Notes under the pieces: generated by a model | Told to the model about the DNA's origin: nothing | The model's input: the letters and a program-made list of their open reading frames with translations, nothing else | Database searches by the model: none | Source of the DNA: Nocardioides sp. zg-1308 | Lineage (GTDB): Bacteria; Actinomycetota; Actinomycetes; Propionibacteriales; Nocardioidaceae | Length of the DNA: 64,000 bases | Assembly: GCF_013155375.1 (NCBI RefSeq) | Contig: NZ_JABJQY010000004.1 | Coordinates: 372,001-436,000 of the forward strand | Reading direction: 5' to 3' | In this document: positions 35,215-45,563 of the stretch, in pieces | Layout: every line of letters begins with the position of its first letter | Numbering within the stretch: position 1 is the first letter of the stretch | Position numbers and translations under genes: made by a program

Positions 35215-36042
35215 ATGGCCGTCCTGCTCTCCCTCGCCGCCGCCCTGGCCTACGGGCTCTCGGACTTCGTCGGCGGGCTCGCCTCCCGTCGTACGTCGGC
35301 ATGGCCCGTCGCCTTCATCGGCTCGGTCGCGGCGTTCGCCGGCGCCGTGGTGCTGACGCTCGCCACGGACGGCTCCCCCACCCGGGCCGACCTGTGGTGG
35401 GGCGCCCTCGCAGGTATCGGCAGCGGCACCGGTGGCGCCTTCCTCTACCGCGGCCTCGCGGCCGGTCGGATGGGCGTCGTGGCGCCCATCTCGGCCGTGG
35501 GGGCGGCCCTGCTCCCGGTCGGCGTGGGCGTCGCCACCGGTGAGCGGCCCGACGCGCTGGTCTGGCTGGGGATCCTGGCAGCCGTGCCCGGCATCTGGCT
35601 GGTCAGCCGCGAGCCGGGGACCTCGGGCGACCTCGCGGCCGGGATCGTCGACGGCGTCCTGGCCGGGATCGGCTTCGGCGTCCTCTTCGCGGCCATGGGC
35701 CAGGTGCCCGAGGAGGCCGGGCTCGCGCCGCTCGCGCTCGCCCAGCTCGTCGCGGCGGTCGCCGTCGCCCTCACCGCCAGCGCCCTGGGGGCACGGTGGT
35801 GGCCACACGACCGCTCACAGGCCTGGGGCGCGGCCGCGGGGCTGCTGGGCACCGCCGCGACCGTCACGTTCCTGCTGGCCACGCAGAGCGGCCTGCTCAC
35901 GATCGCCTCGGTCCTCACCTCGCTCTACCCAGCGATCACCATCGCGCTGGCCGCCGTCGTGCTTAAGGAGCGGATCCAGGGCTCGCAGGGCCTCGGGCTG
36001 GTGCTGTGCGGGCTCGCGGTGGCACTGGTCGCAGCCGCCTAG
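35215..36042 (+). CDS. EamA/DMT family transporter
   Basis: A 275-residue drug/metabolite transporter with ten predicted helices in two EamA repeats (about 1-125 and 140-273). Typical features are the short first loop ALAYGLSDFVGGLASR and the conserved end of the second repeat, TSLYPAITIALAAVVLKERI. Likely exports a small metabolite; substrate unknown. ATG at 35215 lies 7 bp after the DUF456 stop codon; spacing suggests one mRNA. Confidence 0.87.
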   Translation: MAVLLSLAAALAYGLSDFVGGLASRRTSAWPVAFIGSVAAFAGAVVLTLATDGSPTRADLWWGALAGIGSGTGGAFLYRGLAAGRMGVVAPISAVGAALLPVGVGVATGERPDALVWLGILAAVPGIWLVSREPGTSGDLAAGIVDGVLAGIGFGVLFAAMGQVPEEAGLAPLALAQLVAAVAVALTASALGARWWPHDRSQAWGAAAGLLGTAATVTFLLATQSGLLTIASVLTSLYPAITIALAAVVLKERIQGSQGLGLVLCGLAVALVAAA

Positions 36043-36065
36043 GGCCCGCGGTCGGACCGCCTCGG

Positions 36066-36608
36066 TCAGGCGCCGAGGCCGGAGGCGATCGGGACGCTCC
36101 AGCGGTGGCGCTTCGGCGCCCAGTCCACCACCGGCTGCGTGCCATCTGCCTGGTCGCCCATCCTGACCGAGACCCGCACCTGCGGCACCCGGTCGAAGCA
36201 GTCGCGACCGATCACCGCGCGGAAGACGTCCTTGCCCCAGCGCGGGCGCGCGGAGTAGTCGCAGCGCACGCGTCGGTCCACGGCCCGCCACCCCTCGGCC
36301 CGGGTCAGGACGTAGTCGGTGCCGTCGCCGAGGCCGCTGCTGAGGACGTACTCGGCGCCCCTCCGGTCACGGTCGGTGTCGAGGAAGACCGAGACCCCGG
36401 CGACGCTCGAGCGCATGAGCTCGGTGAAGCGCACCCGGACCAGCAGGTTGTCGCCCCCGTGGTTGGCCTCGAACCGCTGGATGTCGGTCAGGGACGTCGG
36501 CGCGTCCGCGGGGTCGTCGACGGCGTAGTACTCCGCGTGCGCGGGAGCGGCGACGACGCCGGCGAGCACGACCGACGCTGTGGCGACCAGGACTGTCCGA
36601 GACCTCAT
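36066..36608 (-). CDS. Secreted hypothetical protein
   Basis: A 180-residue protein with a clear Sec signal peptide (MRSRTVLVATASVVLAGVVA, cleavage after AHA at about residue 25). The mature part has a beta-rich look with alternating Val/Arg strands (DNLLVRVRFTEL, AGVSVFLDTDRDRRGAEYVL) and two cysteines (in RVRCDYSARP and IGRDCFDRVP) that could form a disulfide. No family recognised. ATG is preceded by CACACT six bases upstream. Divergent from the CapA gene and convergent with EamA. Confidence 0.75.
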   Translation of the reverse strand: MRSRTVLVATASVVLAGVVAAPAHAEYYAVDDPADAPTSLTDIQRFEANHGGDNLLVRVRFTELMRSSVAGVSVFLDTDRDRRGAEYVLSSGLGDGTDYVLTRAEGWRAVDRRVRCDYSARPRWGKDVFRAVIGRDCFDRVPQVRVSVRMGDQADGTQPVVDWAPKRHRWSVPIASGLGA

Positions 36609-36708
36609 GTCCCGAGTGTGGCACCCCCCACCCCTGACGCGTCCACCCTCGTGCGGGCGAAGTGGGAGCGCCCGCGGGGCGGCACGCCGACGTGTGAGAA
36701 TCCGACCC

Positions 36709-37878
36709 ATGTCGCCCCGGGTCCGCAGCCGCCCGGTCGGCGCGCCGGTGCCGGCCGCGCTGGTGCTCGCGGTCCTGCTGGCGGTGCTGCTCGCCGGCTG
36801 CACGTCGTCCGAGGGCCCGCCGCCCCCGGACGCCCCCACGACGTCGCCCTCGGCGTCCACGCCCGCGGACCCGTCCCCGTCGACCACCGCCCCGCGCGAG
36901 CCGAGCCCGGCGCCTGCCCGGCCGGCTGCGGTGCGCATCGCCCTGGCCGGCGACGTCCACTTCGAGGGGCCGCTCGCCGGACGCCTGGCGGACCCGGCGA
37001 CGGCGCTCGCGCCCGTGGCGCGCGTCCTCTCGTCGGCCGACCTCGCCGTGGTGAACCTCGAGACCTCCGTCGGCTCGGGCGGGCGTCCCGCGCCGGGCAA
37101 GCGCTTCACCTTCTCCGCCGGACCGGCGGCCTTCACGGCCCTCGCCGCAGCCGGCGTGGACGTGGCCACGATGGCCAACAACCACGCCGTCGACTTCGGC
37201 CGTGCCCGCCTGCCCAGCACGCTGCGCGCCGCGCGGGCAGCAGCAGGGGCCGACCCCCCGCTCGCGGTGATCGGGGTCGGCCGCACCGCCGACGAGGCGT
37301 ACCGGCCGGCGCTCACCGACGTCGACGGCACCGTGGTCGCCACCGTGACGGCGTCCGTGGCCGACCAGGACCCGACCGCGGACCCGACCGGGCAGTGGGC
37401 CGCGACCGACCGACGTGCCGGCACCGCCGACGCCATGGACCCCGCACGCCTGCTGGCGACCGTGCGGCGGGCAGCGCGTGAGGCGGACGCGGTGGTGGCC
37501 TACCTCCACTGGGGCGTGCAGGGCGAGCGCTGCCCGAGCCCGGACCAGAGGTCCCTGGCCCGCCGCCTGGTCGACGCGGGAGCCGATGTCGTCGCCGGCA
37601 CGCACGCCCACGAGCTGCGGGGCGACGGGCGTCTCGGCGAGGCCTACGTGGCCTACGGTCTCGGCAACTTCGCGTGGTACTCCCCCGGCCCGACGGGCGT
37701 GCTGACGCTCACCGTCCGGCCCGCCCGCGAGCGGTCGGGGCGGGCGACCGTGACGCGGGCACGCTGGTGGCCGGGCGCCATCGGCGCCGACGGGCTGGCG
37801 CGCGCCGTCACGGGTGCGGCCGCAGCGGACTTCCGCTCCGACGTGGCCGCCCTGCGCGCCTGCGCCGGCCTCGGCTGA
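36709..37878 (+). CDS. CapA family lipoprotein (metallophosphatase-like)
   Basis: A 389-residue exported lipoprotein: lipobox LAGC with C31, then a Pro/Ser/Thr linker (about 35-75). The PGA_cap domain follows, related to calcineurin-like phosphoesterases, with its motifs LAGDVHF, VVNLETSVG, MANNHAVDFG, YLHWGVQGE and GTHAHE. Homologues take part in polyglutamate capsule synthesis, but in actinobacteria the role is mostly unknown. GAGAAT seven bases before the ATG indicates a leaderless start. It converges with the M28 peptidase gene, with three bases between stop codons. Confidence 0.88.
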   Translation: MSPRVRSRPVGAPVPAALVLAVLLAVLLAGCTSSEGPPPPDAPTTSPSASTPADPSPSTTAPREPSPAPARPAAVRIALAGDVHFEGPLAGRLADPATALAPVARVLSSADLAVVNLETSVGSGGRPAPGKRFTFSAGPAAFTALAAAGVDVATMANNHAVDFGRARLPSTLRAARAAAGADPPLAVIGVGRTADEAYRPALTDVDGTVVATVTASVADQDPTADPTGQWAATDRRAGTADAMDPARLLATVRRAAREADAVVAYLHWGVQGERCPSPDQRSLARRLVDAGADVVAGTHAHELRGDGRLGEAYVAYGLGNFAWYSPGPTGVLTLTVRPARERSGRATVTRARWWPGAIGADGLARAVTGAAAADFRSDVAALRACAGLG

Positions 37879-37881
37879 GGG

Positions 37882-38901
37882 TCACCGAGGGGGCGCGAGC
37901 CAGGCGAGCACCAGACGCCCGACACGCTCGAGCTGCGCTGGCGACACGACTGCCGGGACGTCCCCGGCCGAGTGGTAGCCGGCATAGGGCGTCGAGCCGA
38001 GCCGTGCCGCCGGAAGCCCGTCGCGGACGAACGACCAGTGGTCGCTGCTGCGCTGCTCGCCGTCGGCGACCGTGGGCACCCCGGCCCGTCGGGCCGCGGC
38101 GAGGAGGCTGCGCTGCACCGGGTCGGAGGCGCCGGCGGAGCCCACCGGCACCCGCGCGCCGACGCCCACGCGGTCGAGGGAGACCATCGCGCGCATCGCC
38201 CGACGCTCCTGCGGCGTGAGCTGCGCGACGTACTGCCGCGAGCCGTAGTGGTGGTCGTCGTCGGTGGGTCCGCGCGGCTCCTCGGCGCCGAAGGCGACGA
38301 AGAGCACCGGCAGCCGCGTACGACGGTCCGCGGCCGCCTCGGCGGCGGCCAGCAGCACCCCGACGCCCGACGCGTTGTCCTCGGCCCCGGGCGCCTGCGG
38401 CACGGTGTCGAGGTGCGCGCCGACGACGAGGTGGGGCTGCGCGGGGTCGAACCCGGGCGGCGCGGCGACGACGTTCACCGACCTTCCGGCCGGGACGTCG
38501 ACGCCCCACGAGGTCCCCGCGGGGACGTCGACACGCTGGCGCTCGACGTCGTAGCCGAGGCCACGCAGCTCGCGCGCGACCCATCCGGCCGCTCGGGCGT
38601 ACGCCGGTCCGGTCGCCTCGCGGGCGCCGATCTGCCCCGCCAGGTGTCGGACCGCGCGCACGGCGGTGTCCGGGTCGAGGTCGGCGGCCGAGACGGGGTC
38701 GGGCGGGGCGGGCGACACCGGCTGCTCGGGCGCCTCCGAGGCCGCAGCCGGCTCGGAGGCGGAGGACTTCGGAGGTGCGGCCCCGCCGGTCCCGGGCTCG
38801 GACGTCGCCGCCGTGGCACCGGGCGGGTCGGCCGAGGGCGAGCACCCGGTCAGGAGCAGGGCCGCCAGGACGGCGGCGGCGGAGCCCCTCGCTGCGACCA
38901 T
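37882..38901 (-). CDS. M28 family zinc peptidase lipoprotein
   Basis: A 339-residue lipoprotein (lipobox LTGC, C20) with a 50-residue linker rich in Ala/Pro/Ser/Glu, then an M28 aminopeptidase domain. The co-catalytic zinc site is complete: H163 and D165 (GAHLDTV), D175 (DNASGV), E207/E208 (GAEEP), the Asp in VSLDRVG and the His in YHSAGD. It should cleave N-terminal residues from peptides outside the cell. TACGGT six bases before the ATG suggests a leaderless message. It follows the TetR gene in the same direction but is set 4 bp apart, so read-through is possible. Confidence 0.9.
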   Translation of the reverse strand: MVAARGSAAAVLAALLLTGCSPSADPPGATAATSEPGTGGAAPPKSSASEPAAASEAPEQPVSPAPPDPVSAADLDPDTAVRAVRHLAGQIGAREATGPAYARAAGWVARELRGLGYDVERQRVDVPAGTSWGVDVPAGRSVNVVAAPPGFDPAQPHLVVGAHLDTVPQAPGAEDNASGVGVLLAAAEAAADRRTRLPVLFVAFGAEEPRGPTDDDHHYGSRQYVAQLTPQERRAMRAMVSLDRVGVGARVPVGSAGASDPVQRSLLAAARRAGVPTVADGEQRSSDHWSFVRDGLPAARLGSTPYAGYHSAGDVPAVVSPAQLERVGRLVLAWLAPPR

Positions 38902-38905
38902 GCCG

Positions 38906-39559
38906 TCACCGTAGCCGGGAGCTCAGGTAGGCGCCGAGCATGAGCTCGAGCTCCGCCAGCGACGCCGCCCGTCCGGGGTCCTGTGCCGGGTGGTGGGCGA
39001 GCGTGTGCCGCACGGTCTCGATGCAGAGCTCCACGACCGCGCGCAGCTCGGGCGGGGGCGTGGCGACGCCCGCCCTCCGCAGCGCCTCGGTGAAGAGGTC
39101 GAGCAGGTGCTCGCGCACGACCCGCGCCGGCGAGTCGCCGCGCTCGGGCGCGAGCTCCTCGGTGAGCCGGTAGTAGCCGGGGTGCTCCAGCTGCAGGTCG
39201 GCCGCCCGCCGGACCAGCACGCCGACGACCGCCTCGAGGTCCTCGAGGGACGACACCTGCGACACCGCGTCGGCGTACGCCGGCGTCACGGCCTCGAGGT
39301 AGCGGGCCGCGAGGGCGTCGGCGATCGCGTCCCGGTCGTGGAAGAACCGGTAGAGCGCACCCACGGACAGCCCGGCCCGCGCCGCGATGCGGGTGGTGCT
39401 CGCGCCGGCCAGCCCGCGCTCGCCGATCTCGTGGTCGGCGGCGAGGAGGATCCGGTCGACCGTCTCCTGGGAGCGCACCTGCTGGGGACGGCGCCGGGAG
39501 GGCGCAGCGGGCGCCCTCCCGGCTCCTCCCCTGGCTCCCCCGGACCCGGCGTGGCTCAC
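38906..39559 (-). CDS. TetR family transcriptional regulator
   Basis: A 217-residue regulator: basic, Gly/Ala-rich N-tail (1-30), a TetR helix-turn-helix (about 33-78; STTRIAARAGLSVGALYRFF) and a helical ligand domain with GYYRLTEELAPERGD. It begins with GTG seven bases after the SGNH hydrolase gene. A 24-bp palindrome lies upstream of that operon, so the regulator probably represses its own operon. The ligand is unknown; a lipid or acyl-CoA would fit the linked hydrolase. Confidence 0.87.
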   Translation of the reverse strand: MSHAGSGGARGGAGRAPAAPSRRRPQQVRSQETVDRILLAADHEIGERGLAGASTTRIAARAGLSVGALYRFFHDRDAIADALAARYLEAVTPAYADAVSQVSSLEDLEAVVGVLVRRAADLQLEHPGYYRLTEELAPERGDSPARVVREHLLDLFTEALRRAGVATPPPELRAVVELCIETVRHTLAHHPAQDPGRAASLAELELMLGAYLSSRLR

Positions 39560-39566
39560 CGGCGCC

Positions 39567-40844
39567 TCACTGGACGACGATGCTGCCCGCGGACGTGCGG
39601 GCGCAGCTGACGCGCGTCGCCTCCGTCGCCGTCCAGGCCCCGCTCAGGCAACGCCCCAGCGCCTGGTGGCCGGCGGCGTTCGGGTGCCACGACTCCTGGC
39701 AGGTCTGGTAGTAGGACTGGCAGGTGTCGGTGACGCGCTTGATGTCGAGCTTGTCGTAGGGGCCGAAGCTCTGCACGTGGACCCCGCTGGGCCCGTCCAT
39801 CACCCGCAGCGGGGTGGCCAGCGCGTTGCCCGGGCTCCCGGGGTTCTCGCAGAGGCGCGCGCCGTCGAAGGCACGCTGCACGTCGAGGTAGGTGATGTCG
39901 GTCCCGGGCCGCTCGGCCTGCAGCGTCGAGGCCACGCCGGCGACGAGCCCGCCGAGGTTCTGGCTGAAGCGGTGCGCCGGGGCGAGCGTGTCGATGTCGG
40001 CCGGGCACCCCGCGGCGTACCTCTCGTCGACGAGCGCGCGGTACTTGTCGCGGGTGTCGCTGCGCCCGTCCTCGGTGCGGTACTGCTCGGCGTAGGCCGG
40101 CGGCAGCGGGTTGGTGTAGTCCTGGAGCACCACTCGGTGCTCGCCGTCGGCGTCGACCTCGGCCAGGACGTCGAGGACCTGGCGGACCGCGACGGTCGTC
40201 TCCGCGCGCGCCGCCTGCAGCTGCGCCGCGGTCGCGAAGTCCGCGTCAGAGCAGGCCCGCTCGTTGAGCTCCTCACCGGTGACCCAGTTGACGAAGTGGA
40301 TCCACACCTCCCACCAACCGGTGTAGCCGTCGGCGACGAAGCGCCCGGCACACTCGGCGGCGACGCCGCCGAAGGTGAACTGGCTGTTGTTGGAGCCCAG
40401 GCCCAGCAGGACGAGGTCGACGTCACCGGTCCGCGCCACCTCGCGGAGCTGGTCGACCTGGGCGGCGACCGTGCGCCCCGCCGGCCGGGCGCTGGAGGCG
40501 GATGCCATGTCGGCGGGCTGCGCGCCCGAGCAGGCGAGGTTGACGCGCTGGGTGATCCCGGGCAGGTCGGCGACCTGGATGGAGGCGTGGGCGGAGCGGT
40601 GGCAGAAGTAGGGGTTGCTGTTGGGCGCGGACCACCCCGGGAAGCCCTGGGCCACCCCCGACTGGTCGGTGACGGCGACGTAGCCACCGGCTCCCTCGCC
40701 GCTGATGAAGCTGTCGCCCATCGCGACGGCGGTCGGTGGGAGCGGGTCGGCCTGGGCCGGTGCCGCCAGGCCCGACAGCATCGCCGTCGCGAGCAGCAGG
40801 GTGCCGGCCAGGGCCGACGTGGTGAGCAGGGGTCGTCCGAGCAT
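39567..40844 (-). CDS. Secreted SGNH/GDSL hydrolase
   Basis: A 425-residue secreted esterase/lipase. Signal peptide about 1-32 (ending AAPAQA). SGNH blocks: block I AMGDSFISGEGAGGY with Ser45, block III LGLGSNNSQF (Gly/Asn oxyanion), and block V SWHPNAAGHQALG with the catalytic His near 395. Several cysteines suggest disulfides. The sequence resembles the actinobacterial lipases and phospholipases of the Streptomyces type. A GGGAGG Shine-Dalgarno site precedes the ATG and the palindromic operator is 20 bp farther upstream. First gene of the operon with the TetR regulator. Confidence 0.88.
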   Translation of the reverse strand: MLGRPLLTTSALAGTLLLATAMLSGLAAPAQADPLPPTAVAMGDSFISGEGAGGYVAVTDQSGVAQGFPGWSAPNSNPYFCHRSAHASIQVADLPGITQRVNLACSGAQPADMASASSARPAGRTVAAQVDQLREVARTGDVDLVLLGLGSNNSQFTFGGVAAECAGRFVADGYTGWWEVWIHFVNWVTGEELNERACSDADFATAAQLQAARAETTVAVRQVLDVLAEVDADGEHRVVLQDYTNPLPPAYAEQYRTEDGRSDTRDKYRALVDERYAAGCPADIDTLAPAHRFSQNLGGLVAGVASTLQAERPGTDITYLDVQRAFDGARLCENPGSPGNALATPLRVMDGPSGVHVQSFGPYDKLDIKRVTDTCQSYYQTCQESWHPNAAGHQALGRCLSGAWTATEATRVSCARTSAGSIVVQ

Positions 40845-40863
40845 GAGGGGCCTCCCGAGAAGG

Positions 40864-40887
40864 AAACGCGAAGAAGTCTTCGCGTTT
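40864..40887. promoter_or_regulatory. 24-bp palindrome, probable TetR operator
   Basis: Arms AAACGCGAAGA (40864-40874) and TCTTCGCGTTT (40877-40887) are perfect complements around AG. It stands 20 bp upstream of the SGNH hydrolase start, and the only regulator in the operon is a TetR protein, so autoregulation is the simplest reading. Confidence 0.7.
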
Positions 40888-40971
40888 GCGATCCTGCGCC
40901 TGTCCGCCGGCCACGTCAAGGGTGGCGGGTCCGGCCCTCCCGGCCTGCGCGTCAGCCGATGCGCAGGCGCG

Positions 40972-42546
40972 TCAGCCGATGCCCAGGACGTTGGCCATGG
41001 TCGTCACGCCCGCCACGATGATCACGATGCCGATGACGTCGAAGACGATGCCGGAGCGGATCATCCGGGTGATGGGCACCAGCCCGGTGCCGTAGACGAT
41101 CGCGTTGGGCGGCGTCGAGACCGGGAGCATGAAGCCGTACGACGCGCCGAACACCGCCGCGAGGGCCGGGATCGCCGGGTTGACGTCGGCCGCGATGGCC
41201 AGCTGGATGGCGATCGGCGCCACCACGCCGACGCTCGCGGTGTTGCTGGTGGTCTCGCTGATGACGACGGCGATCACCGTCGACAGCAGCGTGATCGAGA
41301 GCAGCGAGCTGACACCGAGAAGGTCGCTCAGCCCGGTGCCCATGGTCTCGGCCAGACCGGTCGAGCCGAGGAGCCCGCCGAGCGCGATGCCGGAGCCGAA
41401 CAGCACGATCGTGCCCCAGTCGATCCGGGCCGCGTCGTTCCAGGTGATCGTGAACTGGCGCCGCGGCCAATCGATGGGCAGCAGGAAGAGCAGGCTGGCG
41501 CCGAGGATCGCGACGGCACCCTCCTGGAGGTGGAGAGCGACGCTCTCGTAGAACGCACCCTCGCCGCCGGTGACGAGCGCGACGGCGCCGGGGAAGATCC
41601 ACAGCGTCACGGTGATCCCGAACGCGATCAGGGTGTTGCGCCCGCCGGGGCTCATCCGACCCAGCTCGGCACGCTGCTCGCGGATGAACTCCTCAGCGCC
41701 CTCGATCCGCTTGGTCTCCGGCCGGTTGAGCCGGAGCAGCACCACGCACAGGGCGATGAACATCAGGAGGACCACGGGGAAGGCCAGCAGCATCCAGGTG
41801 AAGAAGGGGATCTCCTCGCCGGTCTCCTGGGTGATCAGCTCGCGACCGATGAGGTTCGGCGGGCTGCCGACGGGGGTCAGCAGTCCGCCGACGCTGGCGC
41901 CGTACGCGACCATCAACAGCAGGGCGGTCGAGAAGCGGAGCCGGCGCACGTCGTCGGGGTCGGTGTCCTCGTCGGACTGCGACGCGACCCGGCCGGCCAG
42001 GAACCCGATGATCCCCATCGCGATCGGCATGAGCATCGCGGCGCTCGCCGTGTTGGACACGAAGGCGCTGAGGCTGGCGCTGATGATCCCGAAGGCCACC
42101 ACGACGCGCACCGTGGACGAGGCGACGCCCGGGATGCTGAGCACGCCGTAGGCGAACCGCTTGTCGAGGCCGTGCTTGCGCATCGCCTCCGCCAGCACGA
42201 AGCCTCCGATGAAGACGAAGATCGTGGAGTTGCCGAAGAGCGCGAACACCTCCTCGGCCGGTGCCACGCCGAGCACCACGCACAGCGCCATCGCGAGCAT
42301 GGCGGTGACCGGGATCGGGATCGCCTCGGTCATCCACCACACGATGACGAGGCTCAGGATCCCGGCCAGCTTCTGCGCCGGGTCGTCCAGGCCGGAGCAG
42401 AGCAGGTAGACCACCACCGCGACCACCGGTCCGGCGACCAGGCCCGAGGTGCGGCGCAGCCGTTCGAAGCGCTGCTCCGCCGGGCTGAGGGTCTCCTCGA
42501 CCTCGTCGAGCGTGCGGTACGTCGCCGGGCGGGCGTGGTCGGACAC
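40972..42546 (-). CDS. DASS/SLC13 family anion:Na+ symporter
   Basis: A 524-residue transporter with about 11-12 helices. Both halves carry the substrate/Na+-binding motifs of the divalent anion symporters: SNTAS twice (followed by AAMLMP and VGVVAP), SPPNLIG and STPPNAIVYG. This matches VcINDY and mammalian NaDC, importing succinate, malate or similar dicarboxylates. GTG at 42546 has GAGGAG five bases upstream. Next to the stop codon, GCGCGTCAGCCGATGC is nearly duplicated in tandem (near 40948-40981). Confidence 0.93.
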   Translation of the reverse strand: MSDHARPATYRTLDEVEETLSPAEQRFERLRRTSGLVAGPVVAVVVYLLCSGLDDPAQKLAGILSLVIVWWMTEAIPIPVTAMLAMALCVVLGVAPAEEVFALFGNSTIFVFIGGFVLAEAMRKHGLDKRFAYGVLSIPGVASSTVRVVVAFGIISASLSAFVSNTASAAMLMPIAMGIIGFLAGRVASQSDEDTDPDDVRRLRFSTALLLMVAYGASVGGLLTPVGSPPNLIGRELITQETGEEIPFFTWMLLAFPVVLLMFIALCVVLLRLNRPETKRIEGAEEFIREQRAELGRMSPGGRNTLIAFGITVTLWIFPGAVALVTGGEGAFYESVALHLQEGAVAILGASLLFLLPIDWPRRQFTITWNDAARIDWGTIVLFGSGIALGGLLGSTGLAETMGTGLSDLLGVSSLLSITLLSTVIAVVISETTSNTASVGVVAPIAIQLAIAADVNPAIPALAAVFGASYGFMLPVSTPPNAIVYGTGLVPITRMIRSGIVFDVIGIVIIVAGVTTMANVLGIG

Positions 42547-42639
42547 GGGGCGCTCCTCTGGTCGGAAAGCCCCGACCCTAGCGAGCGCGGTGTGACCGGT
42601 GCCACAGCCTGTTCCCGGCGTCACCGGCTCCCGGAAGCG

Positions 42640-42671
42640 GAACAGCGCCACCCGACCGGGTGGCGCTGTTC
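42640..42671 (-). terminator. Hairpin terminator after the principal sigma gene
   Basis: GAACAGCGCCACCC (42640-42653) and GGGTGGCGCTGTTC (42658-42671) form a perfect 14-bp stem with a 4-nt loop. It lies 36 bp downstream of the sigma factor gene and upstream of the DASS promoter region, with no U-tract. Confidence 0.8.
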
Positions 42672-42707
42672 GGCGTCCGTGGTGCTGCGGTGTGGTGCTG
42701 CGGTGAG

Positions 42708-44213
<1,506 letters not shown>

Positions 44214-44278
44214 GAACACCTCTCGTCAAACAGCTTCGGGGCGCGGCGAGGCCCGGTGACGTCAAGAGCCGCGTCGTC

Positions 44279-44307
44279 ATTCTGCCACGGGGTTCCACGC
44301 GGTCCCC
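44279..44307 (-). promoter_or_regulatory. Possible sigma gene promoter
   Basis: Minus-strand GGGGAC (44307-44302), 17 bases, CAGAAT (44284-44279), placing a start near 44272 and a leader of about 60 nt before the GTG. The -35 is a weak match. No other feature is seen in the 124-bp gap. Confidence 0.35.
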
Positions 44308-44337
44308 CATCAGGCCCGCCGCGGCCCGCTCCACGGC

Positions 44338-44928
44338 CTACTCGGCGGGCGGCTGCGTCGCGGTCCTGGCCTCGGCCTTCTTGGCCTTCTTGAAGTCGCG
44401 CACCTTCTGCAGCGAGTCGGCGTCGACCACGTCGGCGACCGAGCGGTGTCCCTCGAGGGCGTAGTCACCGACCACGCGCTCCCAGCCGTCGGGGCGCACG
44501 CCGAGCTGCTTGGCCAGCAGCGCCACGAAGATCTGGGCCTTCTGCTTGCCGAAGCCCGGCAGCGCCATGACCCGCTTGAGCAGGTCCTTGCCGTCGGCGG
44601 CCTCGGTCCACAACCGGGAGGCGTCGCCGCCGTAGGTGTCCTCGACGATGCGGGCGAGCTCCTGCAGACGGGCCGCCATCGAGCCGGGGAACCGGTGGAT
44701 GGCCGGCGGGGTGGACGCCATCGCCGCGAACTGCTCGGGGTCGGCCGCCGCGATCGCCGCGGGCTCGAAGGTGCCCAACCGGTCGAGCACCTTGGCCGGG
44801 CCGCGGAAGGCGTGCTCCATGGGGTACTGCTGGTCGAGCATCATCCCCGCCAGCAGCGCGAACGCGGAGTCGTCGAGGACCTTGTCGGCGGCGGGGTCGC
44901 CGGTGATCTGGATCGCCATGGCGTCCAT
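44338..44928 (-). CDS. HhH-GPD family protein (DNA base excision repair type)
   Basis: A 196-residue helix-hairpin-helix protein of the small actinobacterial group TIGR03252. HhH: KRVMALPGFGKQKAQIFVALLAKQLG at about 118-143 (positions of LPGFGKQKA are typical). The segment FALLAGMMLDQQYPMEHAF at about 22-40 matches the start of the HhH-GPD fold. The catalytic Lys or Asp of true glycosylases is not obvious, so it may bind rather than cut. A downstream ATG at 44919 (MAIQITGD) is better spaced from GGCAGG and may be the true start. Confidence 0.85.
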   Translation of the reverse strand: MDAMAIQITGDPAADKVLDDSAFALLAGMMLDQQYPMEHAFRGPAKVLDRLGTFEPAAIAAADPEQFAAMASTPPAIHRFPGSMAARLQELARIVEDTYGGDASRLWTEAADGKDLLKRVMALPGFGKQKAQIFVALLAKQLGVRPDGWERVVGDYALEGHRSVADVVDADSLQKVRDFKKAKKAEARTATQPPAE

Positions 44929-45036
44929 CCTGCCCGAGAACGTCGGGACGTCACACGGACGGCGCAGGGCCTTGCCCCATCCGCATGACGTCGCGCGCCG
45001 GACCGGTCGGGGCTGGTGGAGGTGCTGCAGCGGCGG

Positions 45037-45438
45037 CTACTGCGCCTTGACTGCGAGCACCGGGCAGGGGGCATCGAGAAGCACGCGCTGCGCGTTGCTG
45101 CCGAGGATGAGCTTGCCGACGGGCGAGCGACGGCGCAGGCCGATGACGAGCAGCTCGGCGTGGTTGGCCTCGGCGATGCTGATGAGGTCCTCGGCGGGCT
45201 CGAAGCCGCGCACCAGCTGGCGGATGTCGTGCTCGACGCCGGACTCCTCCAGCGTGGCCCTGATGCCCGCGAGGTCGTCCTCCGCGGCACGCGCCTTGGG
45301 TCCGTCGAACTCCTGGCCTCCTCGGTGCGAGTTGACGACGACCAGCTTGCTGCCGCGCAGCTTGGCCTCGTTGATGCCCGCGGACAGGGCAGCCTCGCCC
45401 TCCGGCTTGGGGACGTATCCGACGACGACGGTGCCCAT
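45037..45438 (-). CDS. Universal stress protein (UspA family)
   Basis: A single-domain 133-residue Usp. The ATP-binding motif is near the end (LLVIGLRRRSPVGKLILGSNAQRVLLDAPCPVLAVK; G-2x-G-9x-G-S pattern), and the beta-1 strand starts VVVGYVPKPEG, where the usual aspartate loop is changed. It is thought to help with dormancy, nutrient or redox stress. AGGAG six bases before the ATG is a clear ribosome binding site, unlike most neighbours. A 125-bp gap upstream separates it from a divergent hypothetical gene. Confidence 0.92.
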   Translation of the reverse strand: MGTVVVGYVPKPEGEAALSAGINEAKLRGSKLVVVNSHRGGQEFDGPKARAAEDDLAGIRATLEESGVEHDIRQLVRGFEPAEDLISIAEANHAELLVIGLRRRSPVGKLILGSNAQRVLLDAPCPVLAVKAQ

Positions 45439-45563
45439 GGTGTCTCCTCTCGTGGCCCGCAGCGCCTCGCCGCCGGCCTGTTGGCACCGTAACGGAAACG
45501 GACGGGGTTGGGCAGCCTGTGGACAGGCGGGTTGCGGAGCCCCACCTCCGGCAGGGTGGGGTC

